Source of the DNA: Burkholderiales bacterium
Lineage (GTDB): Bacteria > Pseudomonadota > Gammaproteobacteria > Burkholderiales > Usitatibacteraceae
DNA length: 7,486 nucleotides
Assembly: GCA_025936275.1 (NCBI GenBank)
Contig: JAICTR010000132.1
Coordinates: forward strand, 1-7,486
Direction: 5' to 3'
The position numbers were made by a program, and so were the translations under genes. This document shows positions 1-5,548 of this stretch, in pieces. Under the pieces are notes generated by a model that was given only the letters and a program-made list of their open reading frames with translations, was not told the DNA's origin and made no database searches. Every line of letters begins with the position of its first letter. Position 1 is the stretch's first letter.

Positions 1-1333
1 CGGTGCCGACCTCCTTGCCGGTCTCCTCGTGCTTCAGCTTCACGTTGTAGCCGTACGCGGGGAACGACGGCGAACCGAACTTGCGCGGCGTGTCCTCCAC
101 GCCGGGGCAGGCGGTCAAGATCGGCCAGCCGGATTCGGTCTGCCAGTAGTTGTCCACGACCTCCGCGCCGAGGGATTCGGAGACCCAGCGCGCGGTGGGC
201 TCGTCCAACGGCTCGCCGGCGAGGAAGAGGTAGCGCAGGCTCGAGGTGTCGTACTTCTTCATCCACGCCGGGTCCTGCTTCTTCAGCACGCGGATCGCGG
301 TGGGCGAGGTGAACATCGAGGTGACCTTGTAGTCCTGCACGATGCGCCACCACACGCCCGGGTCCGGTCGCACCGGAACGCCCTCGTACATGATCGTGGT
401 CGAGCCGTTGATGAGCGGCCCGTACACGATGTACGAGTGGCCCACCACCCAGCCGATGTCCGAGGTGGAGAAGTACGCCTCGCCGGGATTGGAGCAGAAG
501 ATGTGCTTCATCGAGGCGGCGAGCGCCACGGCATGCCCGCCGGTGTCGCGCTGCACGCCCTTGGGATTGCCCGTGGTGCCGCTGGTGTAGAGGATGTACG
601 AGGGCTCGTTCGATTCGAGCCAGGTCACCGGCACCTCGACCTTGCCCTGCTTCTCGCGCGCTTCGGCGTAATCGACGTCGCGGCCGGCGACGCGGTGCAT
701 CGCCTTGTCCAAGCCCCGATCGACGATCAGCACCTTCGCCGGCGGGTGCTTCGCGATGCGCAGCGATTCGTCGATGAGGGGCTTCAGCGCGATGGTCTTG
801 CCCATGCGCATGCCCGCATCGGCCGTCACCATCGCCTTCGGCTGCGCGTCGTCGATGCGCGCCGCGAGGCTCGCCGCGGCGAAGCCGCCGAAGACCACCG
901 AATGGATCGCGCCCAGGCGCACGGTGGCGAGCATCGCGAACACCGCTTCGGGAATCATCGGCATGTAGATGAGGACCCGGTCGCCCTTGCCGACGCCGAG
1001 GTCGCGCAGGATCCCCGCGAAGCGGTTCACCTCGTCGTGAAGCTGCGCGTAGGTGAAGGTGCGGACCTGGTCGACTTCGGTGGAGATCCAGACGAGCGCG
1101 GCTTGATTGGCGCGCTTCGCGAGGTGGCGGTCCACGGCGTTGTGGCAGAGGTTGGTCTCGCCGCCCACGAACCAGGAGCGGAACGGCGGCTTCGAGTACT
1201 CGAGCACCTTCGAGAACGGCTTGTGCCAATCGATGAGCCTCGCCTGCTCGGCCCAGAATCCCTCGGGGTCGCGCACCGAGCGCTCGTGGAAGGCGCGATA
1301 CGTGGTCGCGCGGCTCTCGTCGATCGTGGTCAT
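1..1333 (-). CDS. prpE: Propionyl-CoA synthetase, N-terminal part (3' end outside the window)
   Basis: This is an AMP-forming acyl-CoA synthetase that activates propionate to propionyl-CoA in the cytoplasm; relatives also accept acrylate or 3-hydroxypropionate. 444 codons are visible of a family of about 630. Motifs include the N-terminal FWAEQARLIDWHKPF (26-40), NLCHNAVDRH (61-70), the nucleotide-binding YTSGTTGNPKG (249-259), SDIGWVVGHSYIVYGPL (291-307), LFLAGEPLDEPT (369-380) and DNYWQTESGWP (394-404). The last block separates PrpE from acetyl-CoA synthetase, which has WWQTETGG there. KGVQRD after the P-loop is also PrpE-like. The C-terminal domain, with the catalytic lysine that is commonly regulated by acetylation, is outside the window. 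The frame is uninterrupted. The ATG has a perfect AGGAGG 6 nt upstream. Its partner acuI precedes it by 16 nt. Confidence 0.95.
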   Translation of the reverse strand, partial: MTTIDESRATTYRAFHERSVRDPEGFWAEQARLIDWHKPFSKVLEYSKPPFRSWFVGGETNLCHNAVDRHLAKRANQAALVWISTEVDQVRTFTYAQLHDEVNRFAGILRDLGVGKGDRVLIYMPMIPEAVFAMLATVRLGAIHSVVFGGFAAASLAARIDDAQPKAMVTADAGMRMGKTIALKPLIDESLRIAKHPPAKVLIVDRGLDKAMHRVAGRDVDYAEAREKQGKVEVPVTWLESNEPSYILYTSGTTGNPKGVQRDTGGHAVALAASMKHIFCSNPGEAYFSTSDIGWVVGHSYIVYGPLINGSTTIMYEGVPVRPDPGVWWRIVQDYKVTSMFTSPTAIRVLKKQDPAWMKKYDTSSLRYLFLAGEPLDEPTARWVSESLGAEVVDNYWQTESGWPILTACPGVEDTPRKFGSPSFPAYGYNVKLKHEETGKEVGT

Positions 1334-1339
1334 GGCTCT

Positions 1340-1345
1340 CCTCCT
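1340..1345 (-). promoter_or_regulatory. Strong ribosome binding site of prpE
   Basis: A perfect AGGAGG (within GAGGAGGAGA) lies 6 nt before the ATG at 1333 on the minus strand, inside the 16-nt acuI-prpE gap. It fixes the prpE start and contrasts with the missing site in front of acuI. Confidence 0.85.
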
Positions 1346-1349
1346 CGTG

Positions 1350-2330
1350 CTATGCGTTCACGTCCACCACCAGGCGGCCGCGCACCTTGCCGGCGATCAC
1401 GTCGCGCGCCTTCGCGATCGCGTCCGCCAGGCGAATGTCGGTGATCGTCGAGGCGAGCTTCGCGCGGTCGAGCTCGGTCGCTAGGCGCCGCCACGCCTCG
1501 AGGCGGCGCTCCATCGGCGCGGTGACGCTGTTCACGCCGGCGAGCGTCACGCCGCGCAGGATGAAGGGCGCGACCGTCGCCGGGAAATCCATGCCTTGCG
1601 CGAGCCCGCACGCCGCGACGGCGCCTTCGGCCTGGGTCTGCGCGCACGCGTTCACCAGCGTGTGGCTGCCGACGGAATCCACCACGCCCGCCCAGCGCTC
1701 CTTCTGCAGCGGCTTGCCGGGTTGTGACAACGTGGCGCGATCGACGATCTCCGCCGCGCCGAGGGATTGCAGATACTCCGTCTCGGAGATTTTCCCCGTG
1801 GATGCGACCACGCGGTAACCGAGCCGCGCCAGGATCGCCACCGAGATGCTGCCGACGCCGCCCGTGGCACCCGTGACCAGGATCTCGCCGCGCTCCTTCG
1901 TGACGCCCAGGCGCTCGAGCGCCATCACGCAGAGCATCGCGGTGTAGCCGGCGGTGCCGATCGCCATCGCCTCGCGCGTCGTCATGCCTTCGGGCAGGCG
2001 CACCAGCCAATCGCCCCTCACGCGCGCCTTCTGCGCGAGTCCGCCCCAGTGCGTCTCGCCCACGCCCCAGCCGTTCAAGATCGCGCGATCGCCGGGCTTC
2101 CACGCGGGATGCGCGCTCGCCTCGACCACGCCGGCGAAATCGATGCCGGCCACCATCGGCCATTTGCGCACGATGGGCGACTTGTCGGTGAGCGCGAGCG
2201 CGTCCTTGTAGTTGATGGTCGAGTAATCGACCTTCACCGTGACGTCGCCTTCGGGAAGGTCGCTCTCCGCGACGTCCGCCACGCGCGCCTGGAATTGGTC
2301 CGCGTCCTTGCTGAGGAGGATGGCTTTCAT
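1350..2330 (-). CDS. acuI: Acryloyl-CoA reductase (NADPH), AcuI/YhdH family
   Basis: This is a medium-chain dehydrogenase/reductase of the quinone-oxidoreductase branch. AcuI and E. coli YhdH reduce acryloyl-CoA to propionyl-CoA with NADPH, in the cytoplasm, detoxifying a reactive electrophile. The 326 residues match YhdH (324) along the whole length. Hallmarks are LPEGDVTVKVDYSTINYKDA (25-44), PMVAGIDFAGVV (58-69), NGWGVGETHWGGLAQKARV (86-104), IGTAGYTAMLCVMALE (124-139), the nucleotide-binding TGATGGVGS (153-161), PFILRGVTLAGVNSV (255-269) and the C-terminal GRLVVDVN. No zinc-binding cysteine set is present, as expected. The ATG gives the family N-terminus MKAILL. There is no Shine-Dalgarno upstream: CATTCGAAAA precedes the ATG, and the palindromic element begins beyond it. 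The gene ends with TAG 16 nt before prpE, so the two are very probably co-transcribed. Confidence 0.93.
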   Translation of the reverse strand: MKAILLSKDADQFQARVADVAESDLPEGDVTVKVDYSTINYKDALALTDKSPIVRKWPMVAGIDFAGVVEASAHPAWKPGDRAILNGWGVGETHWGGLAQKARVRGDWLVRLPEGMTTREAMAIGTAGYTAMLCVMALERLGVTKERGEILVTGATGGVGSISVAILARLGYRVVASTGKISETEYLQSLGAAEIVDRATLSQPGKPLQKERWAGVVDSVGSHTLVNACAQTQAEGAVAACGLAQGMDFPATVAPFILRGVTLAGVNSVTAPMERRLEAWRRLATELDRAKLASTITDIRLADAIAKARDVIAGKVRGRLVVDVNA

Positions 2331-2336
2331 TTTTCG

Positions 2337-2437
2337 AATGGGGTCAGGTTACATTTTGATCCTGTCCCCAATTTTCCGCGGGCGGCAGGCAAATCGCAAA
2401 AAAAGGGGACAGGATCAAAATTTAACCTGACCCCATT
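2337..2437. repeat. REPIN-like element: two REP-type palindromes in inverted orientation
   Basis: Two 33-nt arms (2337-2369 and 2405-2437) are exact reverse complements except for one position (2352 against 2422), with a 35-nt spacer. Each arm is also a small palindrome. Arm one has GGGGTCAGG (2340-2348), a 12-nt loop and CCTGTCCCC (2361-2369). Arm two has GGGGACAGG (2405-2413), a 12-nt loop and CCTGACCCC (2426-2434). This nested design is that of REP doublets (REPINs), which RAYT (TnpA-REP) transposases mobilise. Elements beginning GGGGTCAGG are familiar beside RAYT genes in proteobacteria. No RAYT gene is in this window. The element is more AT-rich than its surroundings. It overlaps the zapE 3' end and stops 6 nt before the acuI ATG. 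It may act as an mRNA-stabilising or attenuating hairpin between the two genes. Confidence 0.85.
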
Positions 2438-3626
2438 GGGAGGAGGCGTGCTTGCGCGCGAAGTAGTCGCGCGACTGCATCTCGCGCAGGCGGCTCACGG
2501 TGCGCGCGAACTCGGCGCGCAGCATGCGCTCGGCACCGGAGCCCTCGCCCGCCTCGCCGAGCAGCTCCTCGGGCGAGGCCGCGGCCGTGAGCACGAGCTT
2601 CACGCGCTGGTCGTAGAAGACGTCCACGAGCCAGGTGAAGCGGCGCGCGGCATCGAGGTGGTCCGCTCCCAGGCACGGCACGTCCGAGACCAGCACCGTG
2701 TGGTAGGCGCTGGCGATCTCGAGGTAGTCCACCTGCGAGCGCGGCTTCTCGCAGAGCTCGGCGAAATCGAGCCACAGCACGCCCTTCGCGCGGCGGCGGA
2801 AGGCGAGCGGGCGGCCTCCGACCTCGATGGCGCCGTTCTCCGCGAACGTCGCCTTGGTCATCGCCTCGAAGAAGTTCACGAGGTGTGCATCGGCCTCGGC
2901 GTCGAGCGGCGTGTAGTAGACGCTCAGCGCATCGAGCAACCGCCGGCGATGGTCGACCGTGCCGGCGAGGTGCACGACGTCCAGCTCGCGCTCGAGCACC
3001 TCGATCGCGGGAAGGAAGCGCGCGCGCTGCAGGCCGTTGGGATAGAGCTCGCCCGGGCGGTAGTTGGAGGTCATCACCAGCACCACGCCCTTCGCCACCA
3101 GCAGCTCGAGGAGCCGCCCGAGGATCATGGCGTCGGCGATGTCGCTCACGTGGAACTCGTCGAAGGCGAGGAGCCTCAGCTCCCGTGCGATCTCGGTCGA
3201 GATGAGGTCGAGCGGATCCTCCTGGCCGGAGAGCGCCTTCATGCGCGCGTGGATCTCGCGCATGAACTCGTGGAAGTGCACGCGACGCTTGCGGCGATGG
3301 CGCGAGACCTTGAAGAACGCGTCCATCATGAGCGACTTGCCGCGCCCGACGCCGCCCCAGATGTAGACGCCGCGCGGCGGGCGGCGCCCCGCGCCGAGGT
3401 TGGTCACCAGGCGGTTGATCGTCCCCTGCCGGTACTGGCGGTAGTCCTCGAGCTGGTCGAAGAGGCGCTGCAGCTTCTGCAGCACCGCGAGCTGCTCGCT
3501 GTCGGTCTCGAAGTCGTGGCGCTGGCTGAAGTGCCAGTACCACTCGAGCGGGCCCGAGAAATCGCCGGCCTCGATCTCCTCGTCGCGGCCGTTCTCGGGG
3601 ATGGGGATTTCGGAGGCAGCGTGCAC
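2415..3626 (-). CDS. zapE: ZapE/AFG1-like cell division ATPase
   Basis: This is a P-loop AAA-like ATPase of the AFG1/ZapE family. The E. coli member binds FtsZ and affects Z-ring stability; the mitochondrial AFG1/LACE1 members act in respiratory-complex quality control. With the GTG at 3626 it has 403 residues, slightly above the usual 360-390. Motifs are Walker A GGVGRGKS (91-98), FHEFMREIH (118-126), Walker B LLAFDEFHVSD (152-162), the sensor-like VMTSNY (184-189), and the C-terminal RFTWLVDVFYDQRVKL (329-344) and FARTVSRLREMQSRDYF (373-389). The start is uncertain: family similarity begins near PLEWYWHF (26-33), and the GTG has only a distant AGGA upstream. The next ATG (3770) lies inside the upstream repeat and would add 48 doubtful residues. 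The last residues (WGQVKF) and the TGA come from the downstream palindromic element. Its place after lpdA is common in betaproteobacteria. Confidence 0.9.
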   Translation of the reverse strand: MHAASEIPIPENGRDEEIEAGDFSGPLEWYWHFSQRHDFETDSEQLAVLQKLQRLFDQLEDYRQYRQGTINRLVTNLGAGRRPPRGVYIWGGVGRGKSLMMDAFFKVSRHRRKRRVHFHEFMREIHARMKALSGQEDPLDLISTEIARELRLLAFDEFHVSDIADAMILGRLLELLVAKGVVLVMTSNYRPGELYPNGLQRARFLPAIEVLERELDVVHLAGTVDHRRRLLDALSVYYTPLDAEADAHLVNFFEAMTKATFAENGAIEVGGRPLAFRRRAKGVLWLDFAELCEKPRSQVDYLEIASAYHTVLVSDVPCLGADHLDAARRFTWLVDVFYDQRVKLVLTAAASPEELLGEAGEGSGAERMLRAEFARTVSRLREMQSRDYFARKHASSQWGQVKF

Positions 3627-3644
3627 GTGTCGGGCAAAAGTCCT

Positions 3645-3799
3645 GGAAACGCAGATGAACCGCAGAGGGCCGCAGATGAACGCAGATAAGAGAAGGGCGT
3701 TGGTCGACCTCTGCGCAAGCGATGGCCAAACATTTACGGCACCTACCCTACCCGCTTCTGCCGCGTTCATCTGCGGCCATCCGCGTTCATCTGCGTTCC
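3645..3799. repeat. Inverted pair of compound CGCAGATGAAC-type repeats between lpdA and zapE
   Basis: The left arm (3645-3684) and right arm (3762-3799) are reverse complements apart from a few substitutions and small indels. Each arm has two copies of a CGCAGATGAAC-like unit joined by a short GC-rich bridge. The 77-nt core between them (3685-3761) is not repetitive and contains no convincing gene. The element takes up nearly all of the 187-nt gap between the lpdA stop (3814) and the likely zapE start (3626). Without it that gap would be about 32 nt, typical of a tight operon, so it looks inserted. Units of this kind recur between genes in many proteobacterial genomes. In RNA the arms could form a long imperfect hairpin. 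No T-run follows, so it is not a standard terminator. Confidence 0.75.
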
Positions 3800-3813
3800 C
3801 CGCTATAAACCCG

Positions 3814-5241
3814 CTACATGTTGAGCGACCGCTTGTCGACGGCGAGCGCCGCTTCCTTGACCACCTCGGAGAGCGTGGGATGGCCGTGCACGATGCGCGC
3901 GATGTCCTCGGACGCGCCGGCGAATTCCATCGTCGTGACAGCTTCCTGGATGATGTCCGAAGCGCGCGCATGCACGATGTGCACGCCGAGCACGCGGTCG
4001 GTCGCCGCATCGGCCACCACCTTCACGAAGCCCACCGGCTCGTCGAGGCCCAGCGCGCGGCCGTTCACCGAGAACGGGAACTGTCCCGTCTTCACCACGA
4101 CGCCCTTCGCCTTCGCCTGCTGCTCGCTCATGCCGACCCAGGCAATCTCGGGGTTCGTGTAGATCACCCACGGGATGCACGCGTAGTCGATGTGCGGCTT
4201 CTGGCCGGCGATGAGCTCGGCCGCCATCACGCCCTCGTCCTCGGCCTTGTGCGCGAGCATCGGGCCGCGCACCACGTCCCCGATCGCGTAGAGGTTGGGA
4301 AGCGCCGTGCGGCAATGCTCGTCCACCTCGATGAAGCCGCGCGGATCGAGCGCGAGGCCGATCGCATCGCAGCCCAGGCCCTCGGTATTGGGCACGCGCC
4401 CGATCGAGACCACCAGCTTGTCGCACTCGAGCTTCTGCGCGGCGCCCTTGTCGTCGGTGTACTCGACCGTCACGCCGGATTTCTTCGCCGAGACCTTGCC
4501 GATCTTTACGCCGAGCTTGATGTCGAGCCCCTGTTTCGTGAATTGCTTCCACGCCTCCTTCGAGACGGCGTCGTCGCAGGCGCCGAGGAAATTCGGCAGC
4601 GCCTCGAGGATCGTCACCTCGGAACCGAGCCGGCGCCAGACGCTGCCGAGCTCGAGCCCGATCACGCCCGCGCCGATCACGCCGAGGCGCTTCGGCACCG
4701 CGGGGAAGGCGAGCGCGCCGACGTTGTCGCAGATCGCCTCGTTGTCGATCGTGACGCCCGGCAATGGGCGGACGCTCGAGCCAGTCGCGACGATCACGTG
4801 CTTCGCGCTGATGGACTGCGCCTCGCCCACGCCCGCGACCTCGAGCGTGTAGCCGTCGGCCGAGCGGCCGGTGAAGCGTCCGAAGCCCTGCAGCCACGCG
4901 ACCTTGTTCTTCTTGAAGAGGTATTCGACGCCCCTCGTCATCTTGGCGACGATGGCGTCCTTGCGCGACTGCATCTTCGCGATGTCGATTTTCACGCCGG
5001 AAACCGAGATGCCATGCGCATCGAGGTGCTGCGCCTTCTCGTACTCCTCCGAGGACGCGAGCAGCGCCTTCGACGGAATGCAGCCCACGTTGAGGCACGT
5101 GCCTCCGAGCGCGAGCTCGCCCTTGGCGTTGCGCCATCCCTCGATGGCGGCGGTCCTGAATCCCAGTTGCGCGGCGCGGATCGCGGCGATGTAGCCGCCG
5201 GGTCCGGCGCCGATCACGACGACGTCGAATGCCTGTGCCAT
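3814..5241 (-). CDS. lpdA: Dihydrolipoyl dehydrogenase, E3 of 2-oxoglutarate dehydrogenase
   Basis: This is the FAD enzyme that reoxidises the dihydrolipoyl group of E2 and passes electrons to NAD+. The 475 residues match the family length. The FAD-binding GAGPGG is at 11-16. The redox disulfide is C49/C54 in GGTCLNVGCIPSK. The NAD-binding GAGVIGLELG is at 190-199, the second FAD motif YAIGDVVRGPMLAHKA at 318-332, and the catalytic pair H454 and E459 in HGHPTLSE. All key residues are present, so the enzyme should be active. It lies 10 nt after the small membrane protein gene and is the last of the three complex subunits in the operon. The same E3 could also serve pyruvate dehydrogenase or the glycine cleavage system if no dedicated copy exists elsewhere. 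The stop is TAG, and a repeat-filled spacer separates it from zapE. Confidence 0.97.
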   Translation of the reverse strand: MAQAFDVVVIGAGPGGYIAAIRAAQLGFRTAAIEGWRNAKGELALGGTCLNVGCIPSKALLASSEEYEKAQHLDAHGISVSGVKIDIAKMQSRKDAIVAKMTRGVEYLFKKNKVAWLQGFGRFTGRSADGYTLEVAGVGEAQSISAKHVIVATGSSVRPLPGVTIDNEAICDNVGALAFPAVPKRLGVIGAGVIGLELGSVWRRLGSEVTILEALPNFLGACDDAVSKEAWKQFTKQGLDIKLGVKIGKVSAKKSGVTVEYTDDKGAAQKLECDKLVVSIGRVPNTEGLGCDAIGLALDPRGFIEVDEHCRTALPNLYAIGDVVRGPMLAHKAEDEGVMAAELIAGQKPHIDYACIPWVIYTNPEIAWVGMSEQQAKAKGVVVKTGQFPFSVNGRALGLDEPVGFVKVVADAATDRVLGVHIVHARASDIIQEAVTTMEFAGASEDIARIVHGHPTLSEVVKEAALAVDKRSLNM

Positions 5242-5244
5242 GGT

Positions 5245-5250
5245 CTTTCC
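5245..5250 (-). promoter_or_regulatory. Ribosome binding site of lpdA
   Basis: GGAAAG lies 3 nt before the ATG at 5241, in the 10-nt gap after the small membrane protein stop. The site is moderate and a little close, but it fits this start, which is also fixed by the FDVVVIGAGPGG N-terminus of the family. Confidence 0.5.
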
Positions 5251-5251
5251 G

Positions 5252-5545
5252 TTATCTCAGCCAGAAGCGCGCGATGTGCACGCCCAATCCCGCGCAGAGC
5301 CCCGCCGCGATCGGCGGCACGTCGCGCAACAGCAGCGGCGGATGCTTGAGGAGCCTCAGCAGCCAGAAGGTCACCGCCACCGCGATGCCCACCGCGAGCG
5401 ACACCGCGGCGTGGCGCGGCAGGTAGATGCCGAGCTCCGCGTCGAGGAACACGGTGAGGAATCCCACCAGGAGCGACCCCGCGACGAAGAAGAAGATCCG
5501 CCACGCGACCGCCGCGACCGTGAGCCGCTTCTTCCTTCGCGCCAC
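5252..5545 (-). CDS. Small three-helix inner-membrane protein of unknown function between E2 and E3
   Basis: I do not recognise this 97-residue protein. It starts with GTG 3 nt after the odhB stop and ends with TAA 10 nt before lpdA, so it is in the operon and probably translationally coupled to odhB. The N-terminus is strongly basic (ARRKKRL). Three hydrophobic segments follow, at about 13-34 (from VAWRIFFFVAG), 46-66 (from AAVSLAVGIAV) and 76-96 (from VPPIAAGLCAG). The loop between helices 1 and 2 (DAELGIYLPRH) is near neutral, and the loop between 2 and 3 (RLLKHPPLLLRD) is basic. The positive-inside rule therefore puts the N-terminus in the cytoplasm and the C-terminus outside. There is no signal peptidase site, catalytic motif or cysteine pair. 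The frame has codon use and GC like its neighbours. No in-frame ATG lies nearby, and only a weak GGA precedes the GTG. It could be a membrane anchor or an unrelated passenger gene. Confidence 0.8.
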   Translation of the reverse strand: MARRKKRLTVAAVAWRIFFFVAGSLLVGFLTVFLDAELGIYLPRHAAVSLAVGIAVAVTFWLLRLLKHPPLLLRDVPPIAAGLCAGLGVHIARFWLR

Positions 5546-5548
5546 GCG

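Noticed and set aside
1..1333. Calling the last gene acetyl-CoA synthetase (acs)
   Set aside because: The YWQTESGWP block, the KGVQRD segment and the FWAEQARLIDW N-terminus are those of PrpE; acetyl-CoA synthetase has WWQTETGG.
2337..2437. Reading the palindrome as an ordinary Rho-independent terminator
   Set aside because: No T-run follows the full stem on either strand. A run of seven T lies inside the loop on the minus strand, and the nested two-hairpin design fits a REPIN better. Some transcript attenuation remains possible.
1767..3689. A 640-codon open frame on the plus strand, and similar long plus-strand frames at 29-1444 and 3601-5349
   Set aside because: They are antisense shadows of acuI, zapE, lpdA and prpE. 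The translations are rich in Arg, His, Ala and Val without any recognisable domain, as expected opposite high-GC genes with G/C third positions.
2337..3799. Treating zapE plus its two flanking repeats as a composite transposon
   Set aside because: The two repeats are unrelated in sequence, no transposase is present, and zapE is in its usual betaproteobacterial place after lpdA.
3645..3799. Reading the short repeated units as a CRISPR array
   Set aside because: The units are about 11 nt, inverted between the arms, with no regular spacers and no cas genes nearby.
2415..4010. Extending zapE upstream to an ATG at 4010
   Set aside because: The extra residues overlap the 3' end of lpdA out of frame and run through the repeat. 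They do not resemble the ZapE family.
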